Source of the DNA: Faecalibacterium sp. I4-3-84
GTDB taxonomy: Bacteria > Bacillota > Clostridia > Oscillospirales > Ruminococcaceae
Length of the DNA stretch: 64,000 nt
Assembly (NCBI RefSeq): GCF_023347255.1
Contig: NZ_CP094466.1
Span: 2,976,001-3,040,000, forward strand
Reading direction: 5' to 3'
Below the pieces are notes generated by a model. It was not told the DNA's origin and made no database searches. It saw only the letters and a list, made by a program, of their open reading frames with translations. The translations under genes and the position numbers were made by a program. This document shows, piece by piece, positions 42,148-51,498 of this stretch (positions are counted from its first letter, which is position 1; the number at the start of each line of letters is the position of its first letter).

Positions 42148-43016
42148 CTGCCATTTTCAAACGCGAAGTCCGCAGCAGCTTTCATGGCATGATCGGCTAT
42201 GTGCTCACCGCCTTTATGCTGGCGGCAACGGCCATCTATTTTGTTGCCCTGAATCTGGGCTACGGCCTGACGGATTTTGGCTATTACACGCTTTACCGCA
42301 CCACGTTTGTGCTGCTTTTGTATATCCCGGTGCTCACCATGCGCTCCTTTGCAGAGGAACGCCGCGCCCGCACCGATCAGCTGCTGCTTACCAGCCCGGT
42401 GTCTGTGTGGGAGATCGTGCTGGGCAAATTCTTTGCCCTGTGCGTCATCTTTGCACTGCCGTGCCTTGCCGATGCGGTCATGATCCTTGTACTGGCCGCA
42501 CTGGGTGCCACCGGCACGGCCACGCTGGCAAACTTGGCCGCTCTGCTGTGCTATTATCTCATGGGCTGCGCCGCCATTGCCATTGGCGTGTTTCTTTCCA
42601 GCCTGACCGAGAATCAGATCATTGCTGCGGTGGCAGGTGTTGCCGCACTGCTGCTGGCCTACATGATGCCCAGCCTGCGCAGCATGTTCACCGCAGGCAG
42701 CGCAGTGGCGCTGGCCCTGTTCACCGCCATTGCGGCAGTGCTCAGTGTGGTGGCAGGCCTGCGTACCCGCAGCTTTACGCTGGGCTGCCTGACCTTTGCG
42801 GGCTGCTGTGTGGTGCTGACGGCACTGTTCCTGCTGCAGAGCAGCTGGCTGACCGAAGCGTTCAGCGCGGTGCTCAGCGGGCTGTGCCTGTTCACGCCGT
42901 TTGAAGAGTTTGTCAACAACAGCTTTTCCATCCCGACGCTGGTGTACTACCTGACCGTGACCATGCTGTTTTTGTTCTTCACGGCGCAGGGGCTGGAAAA
43001 GCGCCGCTGGAACTGA
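42144..43016 (+). CDS. ABC-2 type permease (GldF-like)
   Basis: A 290-residue protein with six or seven membrane helices. The opening MTAIFKREVRSSFHGMIGYV and the segment TMRSFAEERRARTDQLLLTS, followed by VWEIVLGKFFA, are typical of GldF-like ABC-2 permeases. It overlaps the ATPase gene by four bases and is followed after 15 bases by the GldG-like gene. Together they form an exporter-like complex; in Bacteroidetes the Gld proteins serve gliding, but in Firmicutes the role is unknown. Confidence 0.9.
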   Translation: MTAIFKREVRSSFHGMIGYVLTAFMLAATAIYFVALNLGYGLTDFGYYTLYRTTFVLLLYIPVLTMRSFAEERRARTDQLLLTSPVSVWEIVLGKFFALCVIFALPCLADAVMILVLAALGATGTATLANLAALLCYYLMGCAAIAIGVFLSSLTENQIIAAVAGVAALLLAYMMPSLRSMFTAGSAVALALFTAIAAVLSVVAGLRTRSFTLGCLTFAGCCVVLTALFLLQSSWLTEAFSAVLSGLCLFTPFEEFVNNSFSIPTLVYYLTVTMLFLFFTAQGLEKRRWN

Positions 43017-43031
43017 GGGGAGGGGAACAAC

Positions 43032-44462
43032 ATGAAAAATTTCAAATTTTCTTCCTCCGCAAACGGCAAGGTGTTCCGCAATGGGCTGTACTCCACGGCC
43101 ATTCTGGCAGCAGCCATCGTGTTGGCCGTGCTGATCAATCTGCTGGTGGGGGCCATCCCGAAAAAATACACCGAGTTCGACCTCTCTGCCGCCAAAATGT
43201 ACACGCTGGGCGACAGCTCCAGGCAGCTGATGCAGAGCCTGGATCAGGACGTGACCGTTTATTATCTCTGTGAGACCGGCAGCGAGGATGCCATTATCAC
43301 CAAGCTGCTGGATCACTACGCCGACGAGAGCGGTCACTTCCACTGGGAGCAGAAGGACCCGGCGCTTTACCCGACCTTTGCAGCGCAGTACGGCGCAGAG
43401 GATGCATCCACCGGCAGTCTGATCGTGGTCAGCGGTGAGAACAGCGAAGTGCTGAACGCCGCCGAACTTTACGAGTACGATTACTCCGATTACTACACCA
43501 CCGGCGCTGCCAATGTGACCTTTGGCGGCGAAAAGCAGATCAGCTCTGCCATCTACAAGCTGACTGCCGCAGCAGAAAGTCATGCCTACTACACCACCAA
43601 CCACGGCGAGCAGGCGCTTACCTCCTCGCTGACCGAGGCGCTCAAGGCGCAGAATATCGATGCCCAGCCGCTGGATCTGCTCACCGGCACCATTCCGGAG
43701 GACTGTGATCTGCTCATCATCAGCGACCCCGCTTCGGATTTTGCAGCTGACGGCCTTGTGAATGAGATCGCGCAGCTGCAGGCCTATCTGGAAAACGGCG
43801 GCAAGGTGCTGCTGACCACCAGCGGCTATACCGAAACGCCCGCTCTGGATGCAGTGATGGCACAGTTCGGCCTTGCGCGAGAGCCGGGCCTTGTGGTGGA
43901 GGGCGATGCGGGCCACGCGCTGTACGGCTACCCGTACTCGCTGTTCCCGGACTACGCGGCCGCCGACGAAAGCACCGCGCTGGACGGCGTGAACCAGAGC
44001 ACCCATGTGATGCTCTCGGTGGCACAGGGCATCACCATTACCGAGACAGACGATGTGACGGCGGAACCGCTGCTGTATACCACTGAGGATGCCTACAGCA
44101 AGCAGGACTTTGATGCCAGCTCTTCTTCCGCAAAGGAAGCCGGCGATACCGACGGCCCGTTCTCGCTGGCCGTATGGGCGCGCAATGAATCCACCGGTGC
44201 CGAGGTGATCTGGATCGGCTGCCCCAACATGGACAACGAGCAGGTGTACCAGTCCATTCCGGGCAACCTGACCTTCCTGCAGGGCTGTGCCGCTTCGCTG
44301 GTAGGGCAGAGCCTGCTCATCGACACCAAAGCACTGGAAGCTGCACCCATCACGGTCCCGGCTTCCGCATCCATGACGCTGGGCATGGTGTTCGTATTCG
44401 TGCTGCCCGCAGCAGTGCTCATTGCAGGTGCTGTGGTGGTGCTGCTGCGCCGCCGCAGGTAA
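43032..44462 (+). CDS. GldG-like ABC-associated membrane protein
   Basis: A 476-residue protein with one membrane helix near the N-terminus (about residues 19-40), a large outer region and a C-terminal helix (about 447-470) ending in RRRR-type residues. The outer part begins with KYTEFDLSAAKMYTLGDSS, a hallmark of the GldG/ABC-type uncharacterised transport family, followed by DVTVYYLCE and a TTNHGEQAL block. No enzyme motif is evident. It lies in the four-gene operon with the ATPase and permease and probably works at the outer face. Confidence 0.88.
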   Translation: MKNFKFSSSANGKVFRNGLYSTAILAAAIVLAVLINLLVGAIPKKYTEFDLSAAKMYTLGDSSRQLMQSLDQDVTVYYLCETGSEDAIITKLLDHYADESGHFHWEQKDPALYPTFAAQYGAEDASTGSLIVVSGENSEVLNAAELYEYDYSDYYTTGAANVTFGGEKQISSAIYKLTAAAESHAYYTTNHGEQALTSSLTEALKAQNIDAQPLDLLTGTIPEDCDLLIISDPASDFAADGLVNEIAQLQAYLENGGKVLLTTSGYTETPALDAVMAQFGLAREPGLVVEGDAGHALYGYPYSLFPDYAAADESTALDGVNQSTHVMLSVAQGITITETDDVTAEPLLYTTEDAYSKQDFDASSSSAKEAGDTDGPFSLAVWARNESTGAEVIWIGCPNMDNEQVYQSIPGNLTFLQGCAASLVGQSLLIDTKALEAAPITVPASASMTLGMVFVFVLPAAVLIAGAVVVLLRRRR

Positions 44463-44474
44463 GGGGGCACTGCC

Positions 44475-45458
44475 ATGAAAACAAAACAGCGCACCCTTGC
44501 GGTGCTTCTGGTGCTGGTGCTTGTGCTGGGCGGGCTGCTGTGGTTTGTCAGCCGCAGCAATGCCGCAGAAGAAGCTGCTTCCAGCGCCGCCGCAGAGGGC
44601 AGCATCCTGCTTTCTTCTTTTGCGGCGGGCGATGTGACCAGCATCCGGTATGCCTATGGCGGCGAAACGCTTGCCCTGAATTACGATTCCGGCAGCTGGA
44701 CGCTGGCGGATGACCCGGACTATCATCTGGATGCATCTGCCTGCAATACCATGGTCACGGCGCTGGCATCCCTGAACGCCAAACGTCAGCTCACGGCTCA
44801 GCCCGGCGAGGACTACGGCCTTGCCGATCCGGCTGTTACGGTCACAGTGACGGCGGCAGGCGAGACGAACACCTTTGCCTTTGGCACCGAGAACCCGGTC
44901 ACAGGAGATCTGTATGTGCAGAAGGCAGGGGACGATGCCGTGTACACCGTTTCTGGCAACAAGGCGGCCTGCTTTGAGCTGACCAAAGCAGACATTTTTG
45001 GCACGTTCAACCCGGCGGAACTGACAGTCTCCGCGCTGGAAAGTGTTTCCATTACGACGGGCAGCGGCACCCTTGCACTGAATGCAGTTTCTGAGCCTGC
45101 GGAAGCGGAGAGCGATTCCTCGGAAAGTGCGGCCGATTCCACTACCTATCAGACCGTGTGGCGGCTGGCCGATGAACCCTCTGCCGATCTGGACGACAGC
45201 AAGGTGCAGAGCATCCTCTCTGCTCTGGCAGGCTATGTGACCGCACAAATCACGGATGCCGACCCTTCGGCCTACGGCTTTGATGCACCGCTTGCAACGG
45301 TGCGGGCCGCCTCTGCCGATGGGACCGTGACCATCCACTACGCCGAAAATGCAGACGGCTGCTGGATGATGGTGGAGGGGGACAGTTCCGTCTATGCGGT
45401 TGACCTTGACACTGTGCAGGCCCTTCTGATAACGGCCACTGCCTTAAAAGCTGAATAA
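44475..45458 (+). CDS. DUF4340 domain protein
   Basis: A 327-residue protein with one N-terminal membrane helix (about residues 8-26) and an outer region built of repeated beta-rich units with SIRYAYGGETLALN and VWRLADEPSADLDDSKV, which fit DUF4340. This family regularly follows GldG-like genes in the same operon, as here (12-base gap). Its role is unknown, probably structural at the outer face of the exporter. A terminator follows. Confidence 0.88.
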   Translation: MKTKQRTLAVLLVLVLVLGGLLWFVSRSNAAEEAASSAAAEGSILLSSFAAGDVTSIRYAYGGETLALNYDSGSWTLADDPDYHLDASACNTMVTALASLNAKRQLTAQPGEDYGLADPAVTVTVTAAGETNTFAFGTENPVTGDLYVQKAGDDAVYTVSGNKAACFELTKADIFGTFNPAELTVSALESVSITTGSGTLALNAVSEPAEAESDSSESAADSTTYQTVWRLADEPSADLDDSKVQSILSALAGYVTAQITDADPSAYGFDAPLATVRAASADGTVTIHYAENADGCWMMVEGDSSVYAVDLDTVQALLITATALKAE

Positions 45459-45467
45459 AAACCTTTG

Positions 45468-45509
45468 TGCGCCGTATGCGGAAAGCCCGCTGCGGCGCAT
45501 GTTTTTTTG
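45468..45509 (+). terminator. Terminator of the Gld-like operon
   Basis: TGCGCCG (45468-45474) pairs with CGGCGCA (45493-45499), then a run of seven T. Confidence 0.85.
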
Positions 45510-45548
45510 TTGCGGCGTGTAAAGCTTCGGCAAACATTGGCAGAGTGA

Positions 45549-45577
45549 TTGACATTTCAGCAAAGATTGATTAAGAT
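45549..45577 (+). promoter_or_regulatory. Promoter of the pot operon leader
   Basis: TTGACA (45549-45554) and TAAGAT (45572-45577) with a 17-base spacer. The predicted start is near 45584, exactly where the structured leader begins. Confidence 0.8.
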
Positions 45578-45583
45578 AGACGA

Positions 45584-45704
45584 GACAGGGCAGAATAACT
45601 GCGCAATATAAGAGCCTGCTTTTGCAGGTTCTCCGGTCGTCATGGATGTTGTGCGGGGCTGGGTCGCCCTGGTACGAGGGATGGGGCATGGCCCTGTCTT
45701 TTTT
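45584..45704 (+). ncRNA. Structured leader RNA upstream of potABCD, riboswitch-like
   Basis: The first eight bases of the predicted transcript, GACAGGGC (45584-45591), pair perfectly with GCCCTGTC (45691-45698), which is followed by six T. The 121-base RNA is thus closed by its own ends and ends in a terminator. Inside, GCGCAA (45601-45606) can pair with TTGTGC (45649-45654), enclosing the nine-pair hairpin 45611-45632 with a TTTT loop; a further CCCT/AGGG hairpin lies at 45667-45680. The potA ribosome site follows 17 bases later. A cis-acting polyamine or metabolite switch or a stand-alone small RNA would both fit. I do not recognise a known family. Confidence 0.6.
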
Positions 45705-45737
45705 CGTATCTGAGTTACAAGGAGGATAAAGTAAAAA

Positions 45738-46784
<1,047 letters not shown>

Positions 46785-46790
46785 GCCGCA

Positions 46791-47609
46791 ATGATGAAGA
46801 TTTACGATAAAAAGCTGGCCTATCCGTACTTTGTATGGATGACGCTGTTCACAGTGGTGCCTTTGATCATCGTGGTGTACTATGCATTTACGGATGCAAA
46901 CGGAGCTTTCACGCTGGATAACCTCACCTCCATCAGCGGCTACGGCTCGGTGTTTGCCCGCAGCCTGCTGCTGGCCCTCATTGCCACGGTCATTTGTCTG
47001 GTCATTGCGTTCCCGGTGGGCTATTTTCTTTCCCGCCTGCGGGTGAACAAGCAGCACATCATGCTCATGCTGGTCATGCTGCCCATGTGGATGAACTTTC
47101 TGCTGCGCACCTATGCATGGATGGGCCTGCTCAGCATCAACGGCCCGGTGAACGCCGTTCTGGGCGTGTTCGGCCTTGGCCCCTTCAATATGCTCAACAC
47201 CTCCGGTGCGGTGGTGCTGGGCATGGTGTATAACTATGTGCCCTATATGATCCTGCCGCTGTACACCAGCATGACCAAGATCGACCAGAGTCTGGTGGAA
47301 GCTGCGCAGGATCTGGGCGCTTCCACCACCAAGACCCTTCTCCGGGTGCTCATTCCCATGAGCGTGCCCGGCATCAGCACCGGCATTACCATGGTGTTCG
47401 TCCCGGCGGTGTCCACCTTTGTTATCAGCCGTATGCTGGGCGGCGGCTCCAACCTGCTCATTGGCGATCTGATCGAGATGCAGTTCCTTGGCAACAGCTA
47501 CAACCTGAACGTGGGTTCTGCCATGAGCCTTGTGCTGATGATCATTGTGCTGCTGTGCATGAGCTTCACCTCCAGCTTTGATGAAGATGAAATGGAGGGC
47601 GTGTCCTGA
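46791..47609 (+). CDS. potB: Spermidine/putrescine ABC transporter permease
   Basis: A 272-residue permease with six membrane helices. The ABC inner-membrane motif is the EAAxxxG loop, here EAAQDLGASTTKTLLRVLIP (about residues 167-186), which contacts the ATPase. The sequence starts MMKIYDKKLAYPYFVWMTLF. It begins six bases after potA and its stop overlaps the potC start (TGATG). The third of the four pot genes follows on the same frame boundary, so synthesis is coupled. Confidence 0.94.
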   Translation: MMKIYDKKLAYPYFVWMTLFTVVPLIIVVYYAFTDANGAFTLDNLTSISGYGSVFARSLLLALIATVICLVIAFPVGYFLSRLRVNKQHIMLMLVMLPMWMNFLLRTYAWMGLLSINGPVNAVLGVFGLGPFNMLNTSGAVVLGMVYNYVPYMILPLYTSMTKIDQSLVEAAQDLGASTTKTLLRVLIPMSVPGISTGITMVFVPAVSTFVISRMLGGGSNLLIGDLIEMQFLGNSYNLNVGSAMSLVLMIIVLLCMSFTSSFDEDEMEGVS

Positions 47610-48454
47610 TGAAAACGAAACATCTGCGCCTGATGCAGCGCGTCTATATCGTGCTGTTTTTCTGCTTCATGTACCTGCCCATTGCATACATGATCGTATT
47701 CAGCTTCAACCAGTCCAAGGGCTATTCGCTCTTCACCGGCTTTACCCTCAAGTGGTACTCCAGCCTGCTGCATAACTCCTCCATCCTGCATGCGCTGCTG
47801 GTCTCGCTGGAAGTGGCTCTGATCTCTGCGGTCATTGCCACTGTGCTGGGTACAGCGGCAAGTCTGGGCATTGCGTCCATGGGCCGCGGGAGCCGCCTTG
47901 TCGTTACCAACATCACCTATATCCCGGTGGTCAACCCGGAGATCATCACCGGCATCTCGCTCATGCTGCTGTTCGTGGCCTACCAGCGCTTTGCCGGGGG
48001 TGTCTCCTGGCTGCCGGATACCATCATGGGCTTCCCGACGCTGCTCATTGCGCATATCGCGTTCAATGTGCCGTATGTCATCTTCAACGTCACGCCCAAG
48101 CTCAAGCAATTGGATATCAAGCTGTATGAGGCAGCGCTCGACCTTGGCTGCGACCCCAGGCAGGCCTTCTTCAAGGTCATCCTGCCGGAGATCAGCCCGG
48201 CCATCCTGTCGGCATTCCTCATCTGCCTGACCTATTCCATCGACGACTTCATGATCTCCTATTTCAACTGCGGCACGGTGGAAACGCTGCCCATCGCCAT
48301 CTACTCCATGACCCGTAAAAAGGTCAGCCCGGAGATCTATGCGCTGTCCACCATCATGTTCGTGGTCATTCTGTGCATCATTCTGATCTCCAACGCAATG
48401 GAGAGCCGCAGCTACCGCCGCGACCAGAAGGCGCTGAGAGGGGAGGGCGTGTGA
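47609..48454 (+). CDS. potC: Spermidine/putrescine ABC transporter permease
   Basis: A 281-residue permease, second half of the PotBC channel. It has six helices and the EAALDLGCDPRQAFFKVILP coupling loop. The N-terminus (QRVYIVLFFCFMYLPIAYMI, then VFSFNQSKG) is typical of PotC. Its start and stop each overlap the neighbouring genes (TGATG), linking it tightly to potB and potD. Confidence 0.94.
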   Translation: MKTKHLRLMQRVYIVLFFCFMYLPIAYMIVFSFNQSKGYSLFTGFTLKWYSSLLHNSSILHALLVSLEVALISAVIATVLGTAASLGIASMGRGSRLVVTNITYIPVVNPEIITGISLMLLFVAYQRFAGGVSWLPDTIMGFPTLLIAHIAFNVPYVIFNVTPKLKQLDIKLYEAALDLGCDPRQAFFKVILPEISPAILSAFLICLTYSIDDFMISYFNCGTVETLPIAIYSMTRKKVSPEIYALSTIMFVVILCIILISNAMESRSYRRDQKALRGEGV

Positions 48455-49686
48455 TGAAACGTTTTGCTGTGCTGCTGCTGGCGCTGGCAATGACGGTCTG
48501 CTGTGCAATGCCCGCCTTTGCCGCCGGCACCATTGAGGTGACCGAGGATGTCTCGGTGTCGGACGATTACGACTGGACCCGCTTCAAGGGCCAGAACATG
48601 GCCATCAATGTCTATAACTGGGGCGAGTACATCTCCAACGGCTCGGACGACAGCGTGGACGTGGTGGCGGCCTTTGAAAAGCTCACCGGCATCAAGGTGA
48701 ACTACACCACCTTCGACTCCAACGAGTCCATGTACGCAAAGCTCAAGTCCGGTGCAGCCAACTACGATGTGGTCATTCCGTCGGATTACATGGTGGCAAA
48801 AATGATTGCCGAGGGGATGCTCAAGCCTCTGAACTACGACAATATCCCGAACTTCAAAAAGATCAATCAGGAATACGTGGATCCGGATTACGATCCGCAG
48901 AATGCCTACACCGTGCCCTATATGCTCTGCACCACCGGCATCATTTATAACACCACCATGGTGGACAAAGCGCCTGCCAGCTGGGCCGACCTGTGGGACG
49001 AGCAGTACGCAGGCAATATCCTGATGTTCAACAACAGCCGCGATGCCTACGCCATTGCTGCTTTTAAGAGCGGCCACGATATCAACCCGCAGTCCACCGA
49101 AGAGGTGGATGAGGTGGTGGAAGAGCTGAAGGCTCAGAAACCGCTGGTGCAGGCCTACGTCATGGATGAGATCTTTGATAAGATGATCGGCGGCGAGGCA
49201 GCCGTCGGTGTGTACTACTCCGGCGATGCCATCACCATGATCGACGATAATCCCGACCTTGCATGGGTGTTCCCGGAGGAAGGCAGCGTGCTTTCCGTGG
49301 ACTGCATGACCATTCCTGCTGCCAGTGAACATCAGGAAGCTGCGGAAATGTTCATCAACTTCATGTGTGAGACGGACATCGGCAAGGCAAACGCCGAGTA
49401 CATCGGCTACACCACCCCCATGCAGGATGTGTGGGAGGTGCTGGACGAGGATCTGAAGGAGAGCGAGATCGCTTATCCGTCCGAAGAGAAAGCCGCCAAG
49501 GAAAAGGTGTTCACTGCCCTGAGCGACGATGTGAACAGCGAGCTGGACGTGAAGTGGAGCGAAATGAAGAGCTACGACGAGGGTGGCAGCAGTCTGCTGT
49601 TCCTTGCGCTGCTGGCAGCCATGGTGGCGCTGGCCTGCTTCAACATCTGGCGCAAGGTCCGCAGGCGCAACCGCAATCAGTATTAA
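48454..49686 (+). CDS. potD: Spermidine/putrescine-binding protein with C-terminal membrane anchor
   Basis: A 410-residue solute-binding protein. The N-terminus (MKRFAVLLLALAMTVCCAMP, then AFAAG) is a Sec signal peptide cleaved near residue 26. The mature part has the PotD fold with MAINVYNWGEYIS and YDVVIPSDYMVAKM. After the binding domain a helix (about 378-398; LLFLALLAAMVALACFNIW) and a basic tail (RKVRRRNRNQY) form a C-terminal membrane anchor, unusual because Gram-positive PotD proteins are normally lipoproteins, and the signal lacks a proper lipobox. The ATG at 48454 overlaps the potC stop. It ends the pot operon. Confidence 0.93.
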   Translation: MKRFAVLLLALAMTVCCAMPAFAAGTIEVTEDVSVSDDYDWTRFKGQNMAINVYNWGEYISNGSDDSVDVVAAFEKLTGIKVNYTTFDSNESMYAKLKSGAANYDVVIPSDYMVAKMIAEGMLKPLNYDNIPNFKKINQEYVDPDYDPQNAYTVPYMLCTTGIIYNTTMVDKAPASWADLWDEQYAGNILMFNNSRDAYAIAAFKSGHDINPQSTEEVDEVVEELKAQKPLVQAYVMDEIFDKMIGGEAAVGVYYSGDAITMIDDNPDLAWVFPEEGSVLSVDCMTIPAASEHQEAAEMFINFMCETDIGKANAEYIGYTTPMQDVWEVLDEDLKESEIAYPSEEKAAKEKVFTALSDDVNSELDVKWSEMKSYDEGGSSLLFLALLAAMVALACFNIWRKVRRRNRNQY

Positions 49687-49749
49687 ACGCAAAGGAGGCT
49701 GCTGCACAGAACAACGTGCAGTGGTCTCTTTTTATAGAAAGGAAAAACC

Positions 49750-50487
49750 ATGGAACAGTTCTTTTACACCGAGACCATGACAGTCATGAACGCAGATGCC
49801 GACTTCCGCAGCCTGCTCAAGCCCAGCGCCCTGCTGCGCTATGTGGAGCAGATTTCGACAGACCACGCCCGCGCCTTTGGTATGGATGACCAGTTCTTCA
49901 AAGATCGCGGTGTGACCTTTCTGGTGGGCAAGCAGGCCCTGAAATTTGACCGTGTGCCCCAGCGTGCCGAAACGCTGACCCTTACCTCCCGGGCGCAGGT
50001 CAGCAAACACGGTTCCGTCAAACGCATCACCACCCTGACCGATGCCGAGGGCAAAGAGGTGGCTATGGTGGACTGCCGCTGGATCGTGGCAAGCCTTGCC
50101 GAGGGCCGTATCCTGCGGGAGCCGGGCTGGACGGTGGAGAATTTCTGGAACGATACGGTGGAGGGCGAGCTGCCTTTGCAGCTGCACAAGTGCAAGGATG
50201 GTCTGACCAGCGCAGGGGAGTGGACGGTGCATTATTCCCAGTGCGATCTGAACGGCCATTTGAACAACGCATTCTATCTGGACCTTGTCTGCGATGCGCT
50301 GCCGCTGGAAGTGATGCGCAAAGGCCCCGTGACATTTGCTTCTATCAACTACCACCGCGAGATCCCGATGGGAGAAACGGCAGAGGTGTTTTATGCCCCT
50401 TCGGCGGATGGCTGGTATGTGATCGGAAAGCACAACGGCCAGACCAGCTTTGAGTGCTATCTGGAGGTGGGAAAGACAAACGTGTAA
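49750..50487 (+). CDS. Acyl-ACP thioesterase (FatA/FatB-like)
   Basis: A 245-residue protein with two hot-dog folds. The first half (MEQFFYTETMTVMNADADFR, then LLRYVEQISTDHARAFG) and the second with YSQCDLNGHLNNAFYLD (Asn and His of the catalytic set) match bacterial acyl-ACP thioesterases. They release free fatty acids from the carrier and shape lipid composition. An AGAAAGGA site lies before the ATG. It stands 63 bases after potD and could be co-transcribed, but no functional link is evident. Confidence 0.9.
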   Translation: MEQFFYTETMTVMNADADFRSLLKPSALLRYVEQISTDHARAFGMDDQFFKDRGVTFLVGKQALKFDRVPQRAETLTLTSRAQVSKHGSVKRITTLTDAEGKEVAMVDCRWIVASLAEGRILREPGWTVENFWNDTVEGELPLQLHKCKDGLTSAGEWTVHYSQCDLNGHLNNAFYLDLVCDALPLEVMRKGPVTFASINYHREIPMGETAEVFYAPSADGWYVIGKHNGQTSFECYLEVGKTNV

Positions 50488-50663
50488 ATCGTTGATCTCT
50501 CAAGAAAACCGCTGCGCCGCTTTTAGCTGAAAATAAGCGAGCAATGCAAAAAACGTCACCTGTGCAGAAAAAACGGCGCATTTTGAGAATTGCATCCTCT
50601 GAGGAACAGGGAGTACTCTTTTATTAGAAGGACCTTCTCGTTGTCCAAAGGAGGATAAAACAA

Positions 50664-50960
50664 ATGAAAAAACATCTCCGAGTCCTTGCGGCCGTTCTGG
50701 CACTGTGCTTCAGTCTGCTGTGCCCGGCAGCATCTGCCGCCAGTGTACAGACTGCGGTCTGCAAGCCGTCCACTGCAGCCGTTCAGACCATTTCTGCCGG
50801 CAAAAAGACGGAGCAGATGGTCTGGGTCCCAACGCACGGCGGCAAAAAATATCACAGCAAGTCTACCTGCAGCAATATGAAAGACCCGGAAAAGGTTACA
50901 TTATCGAAAGCAAAAGCGGAAGGCTTCACTGCTTGCAAAAAAGTGCTATTAAGGAAATAA
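50664..50960 (+). CDS. Small secreted protein with a Cys-pair domain
   Basis: A 98-residue exported protein. Residues 1-26 are a signal peptide (HLRVLAAVLALCFSLLCPAA, then SA). After a Ser/Thr/Ala-rich linker the domain VWVPTHGGKKYHSKSTCSNM (about 52-71) continues to KAEGFTACKKV. The 'KYH...C' and 'A...GF..C..' pattern resembles the small Ada-like or nuclease-linked metal-binding domains found at the ends of many Gram-positive surface proteins, here as a stand-alone unit. The final Cys of the usual set is absent. AAGGAGG precedes the ATG. The role is unknown. Confidence 0.78.
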   Translation: MKKHLRVLAAVLALCFSLLCPAASAASVQTAVCKPSTAAVQTISAGKKTEQMVWVPTHGGKKYHSKSTCSNMKDPEKVTLSKAKAEGFTACKKVLLRK

Positions 50961-51395
50961 AGAATGATCTGCAAAGCCCTTGCCGGAAATTTTCTGGCAG
51001 GGGTTTTGTATGTGTCTACAAAAAGTTAACAAAAGAAATTACAGAAAAATTACAAAACCCTATTGCAAAATGGTTTCAAAAGAGTTACAATATGGTTACA
51101 GCAAGGGTGAACGACCCTGCTGAGTGTGAAATCTTTTTCTTCTTGTTTTTTGGGATATCGGGCACAGGTTCTCCTCCTCCGGCTGTTCTCCTTCACAGTC
51201 GTGATCCATGTGCCGCACAGGCGGTATCCCGCTTCGTGTGCAAAAAAGCTCGTCCGTTCTGGACGAGCTTTTTTGCATCCATAAATCACGCAAAACCGGC
51301 TTCTCATGCGGGAAAGTATGACCTTACGCCATTTTGGTGGGCAATTTGCCTGTTTTTCTGCAAAGGACATTTACAAAGTTTGGCGCGGCGGGGGT
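50961..51395. other. Gene-less stretch with two terminators
   Basis: No gene seen up to the guaB promoter. A terminator for the small secreted protein gene is at 50973-51007 (AAAGCCCTTGCC with GGCAGGGGTTTT-type pairing). A perfect 14-pair stem, 51242-51255 with 51261-51274, with A and T runs on both sides, is a strong two-way terminator. Between them lie several (A/G)TTACA copies (51047-51095) of unclear meaning. I see no purine riboswitch upstream of guaB. Confidence 0.65.
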
Positions 51396-51424
51396 TTGTA
51401 TTCCGGCTGGCTTTGTGGTACAGT
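51396..51424 (+). promoter_or_regulatory. Promoter of guaB
   Basis: TTGTAT (51396-51401) and TACAGT (51419-51424) with a 17-base spacer, about 75 bases before the ATG at 51499. Confidence 0.65.
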
Positions 51425-51498
51425 ATATACAATCAATTTACAGGTTGCAAACATGAATCCGATTGATGTTGATGCGTTAAGAGAAAAGGAGTTTGAAC

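Noticed and set aside
41772-45338. A 1188-codon open frame on the minus strand
   Set aside because: It lies opposite four well-supported plus-strand genes of the Gld-like operon. Its composition is the His/Gln/Gly-rich pattern typical of antisense reading of GC-rich genes, and it has no recognisable domain.
45584-45704. SRP RNA, 6S RNA, T-box or a known purine or c-di-GMP riboswitch
   Set aside because: The conserved cores of these RNAs are not present in the loop or junction sequences I can read.
51275-51498. Purine riboswitch upstream of guaB
   Set aside because: The three-way junction consensus of purine riboswitches is absent.
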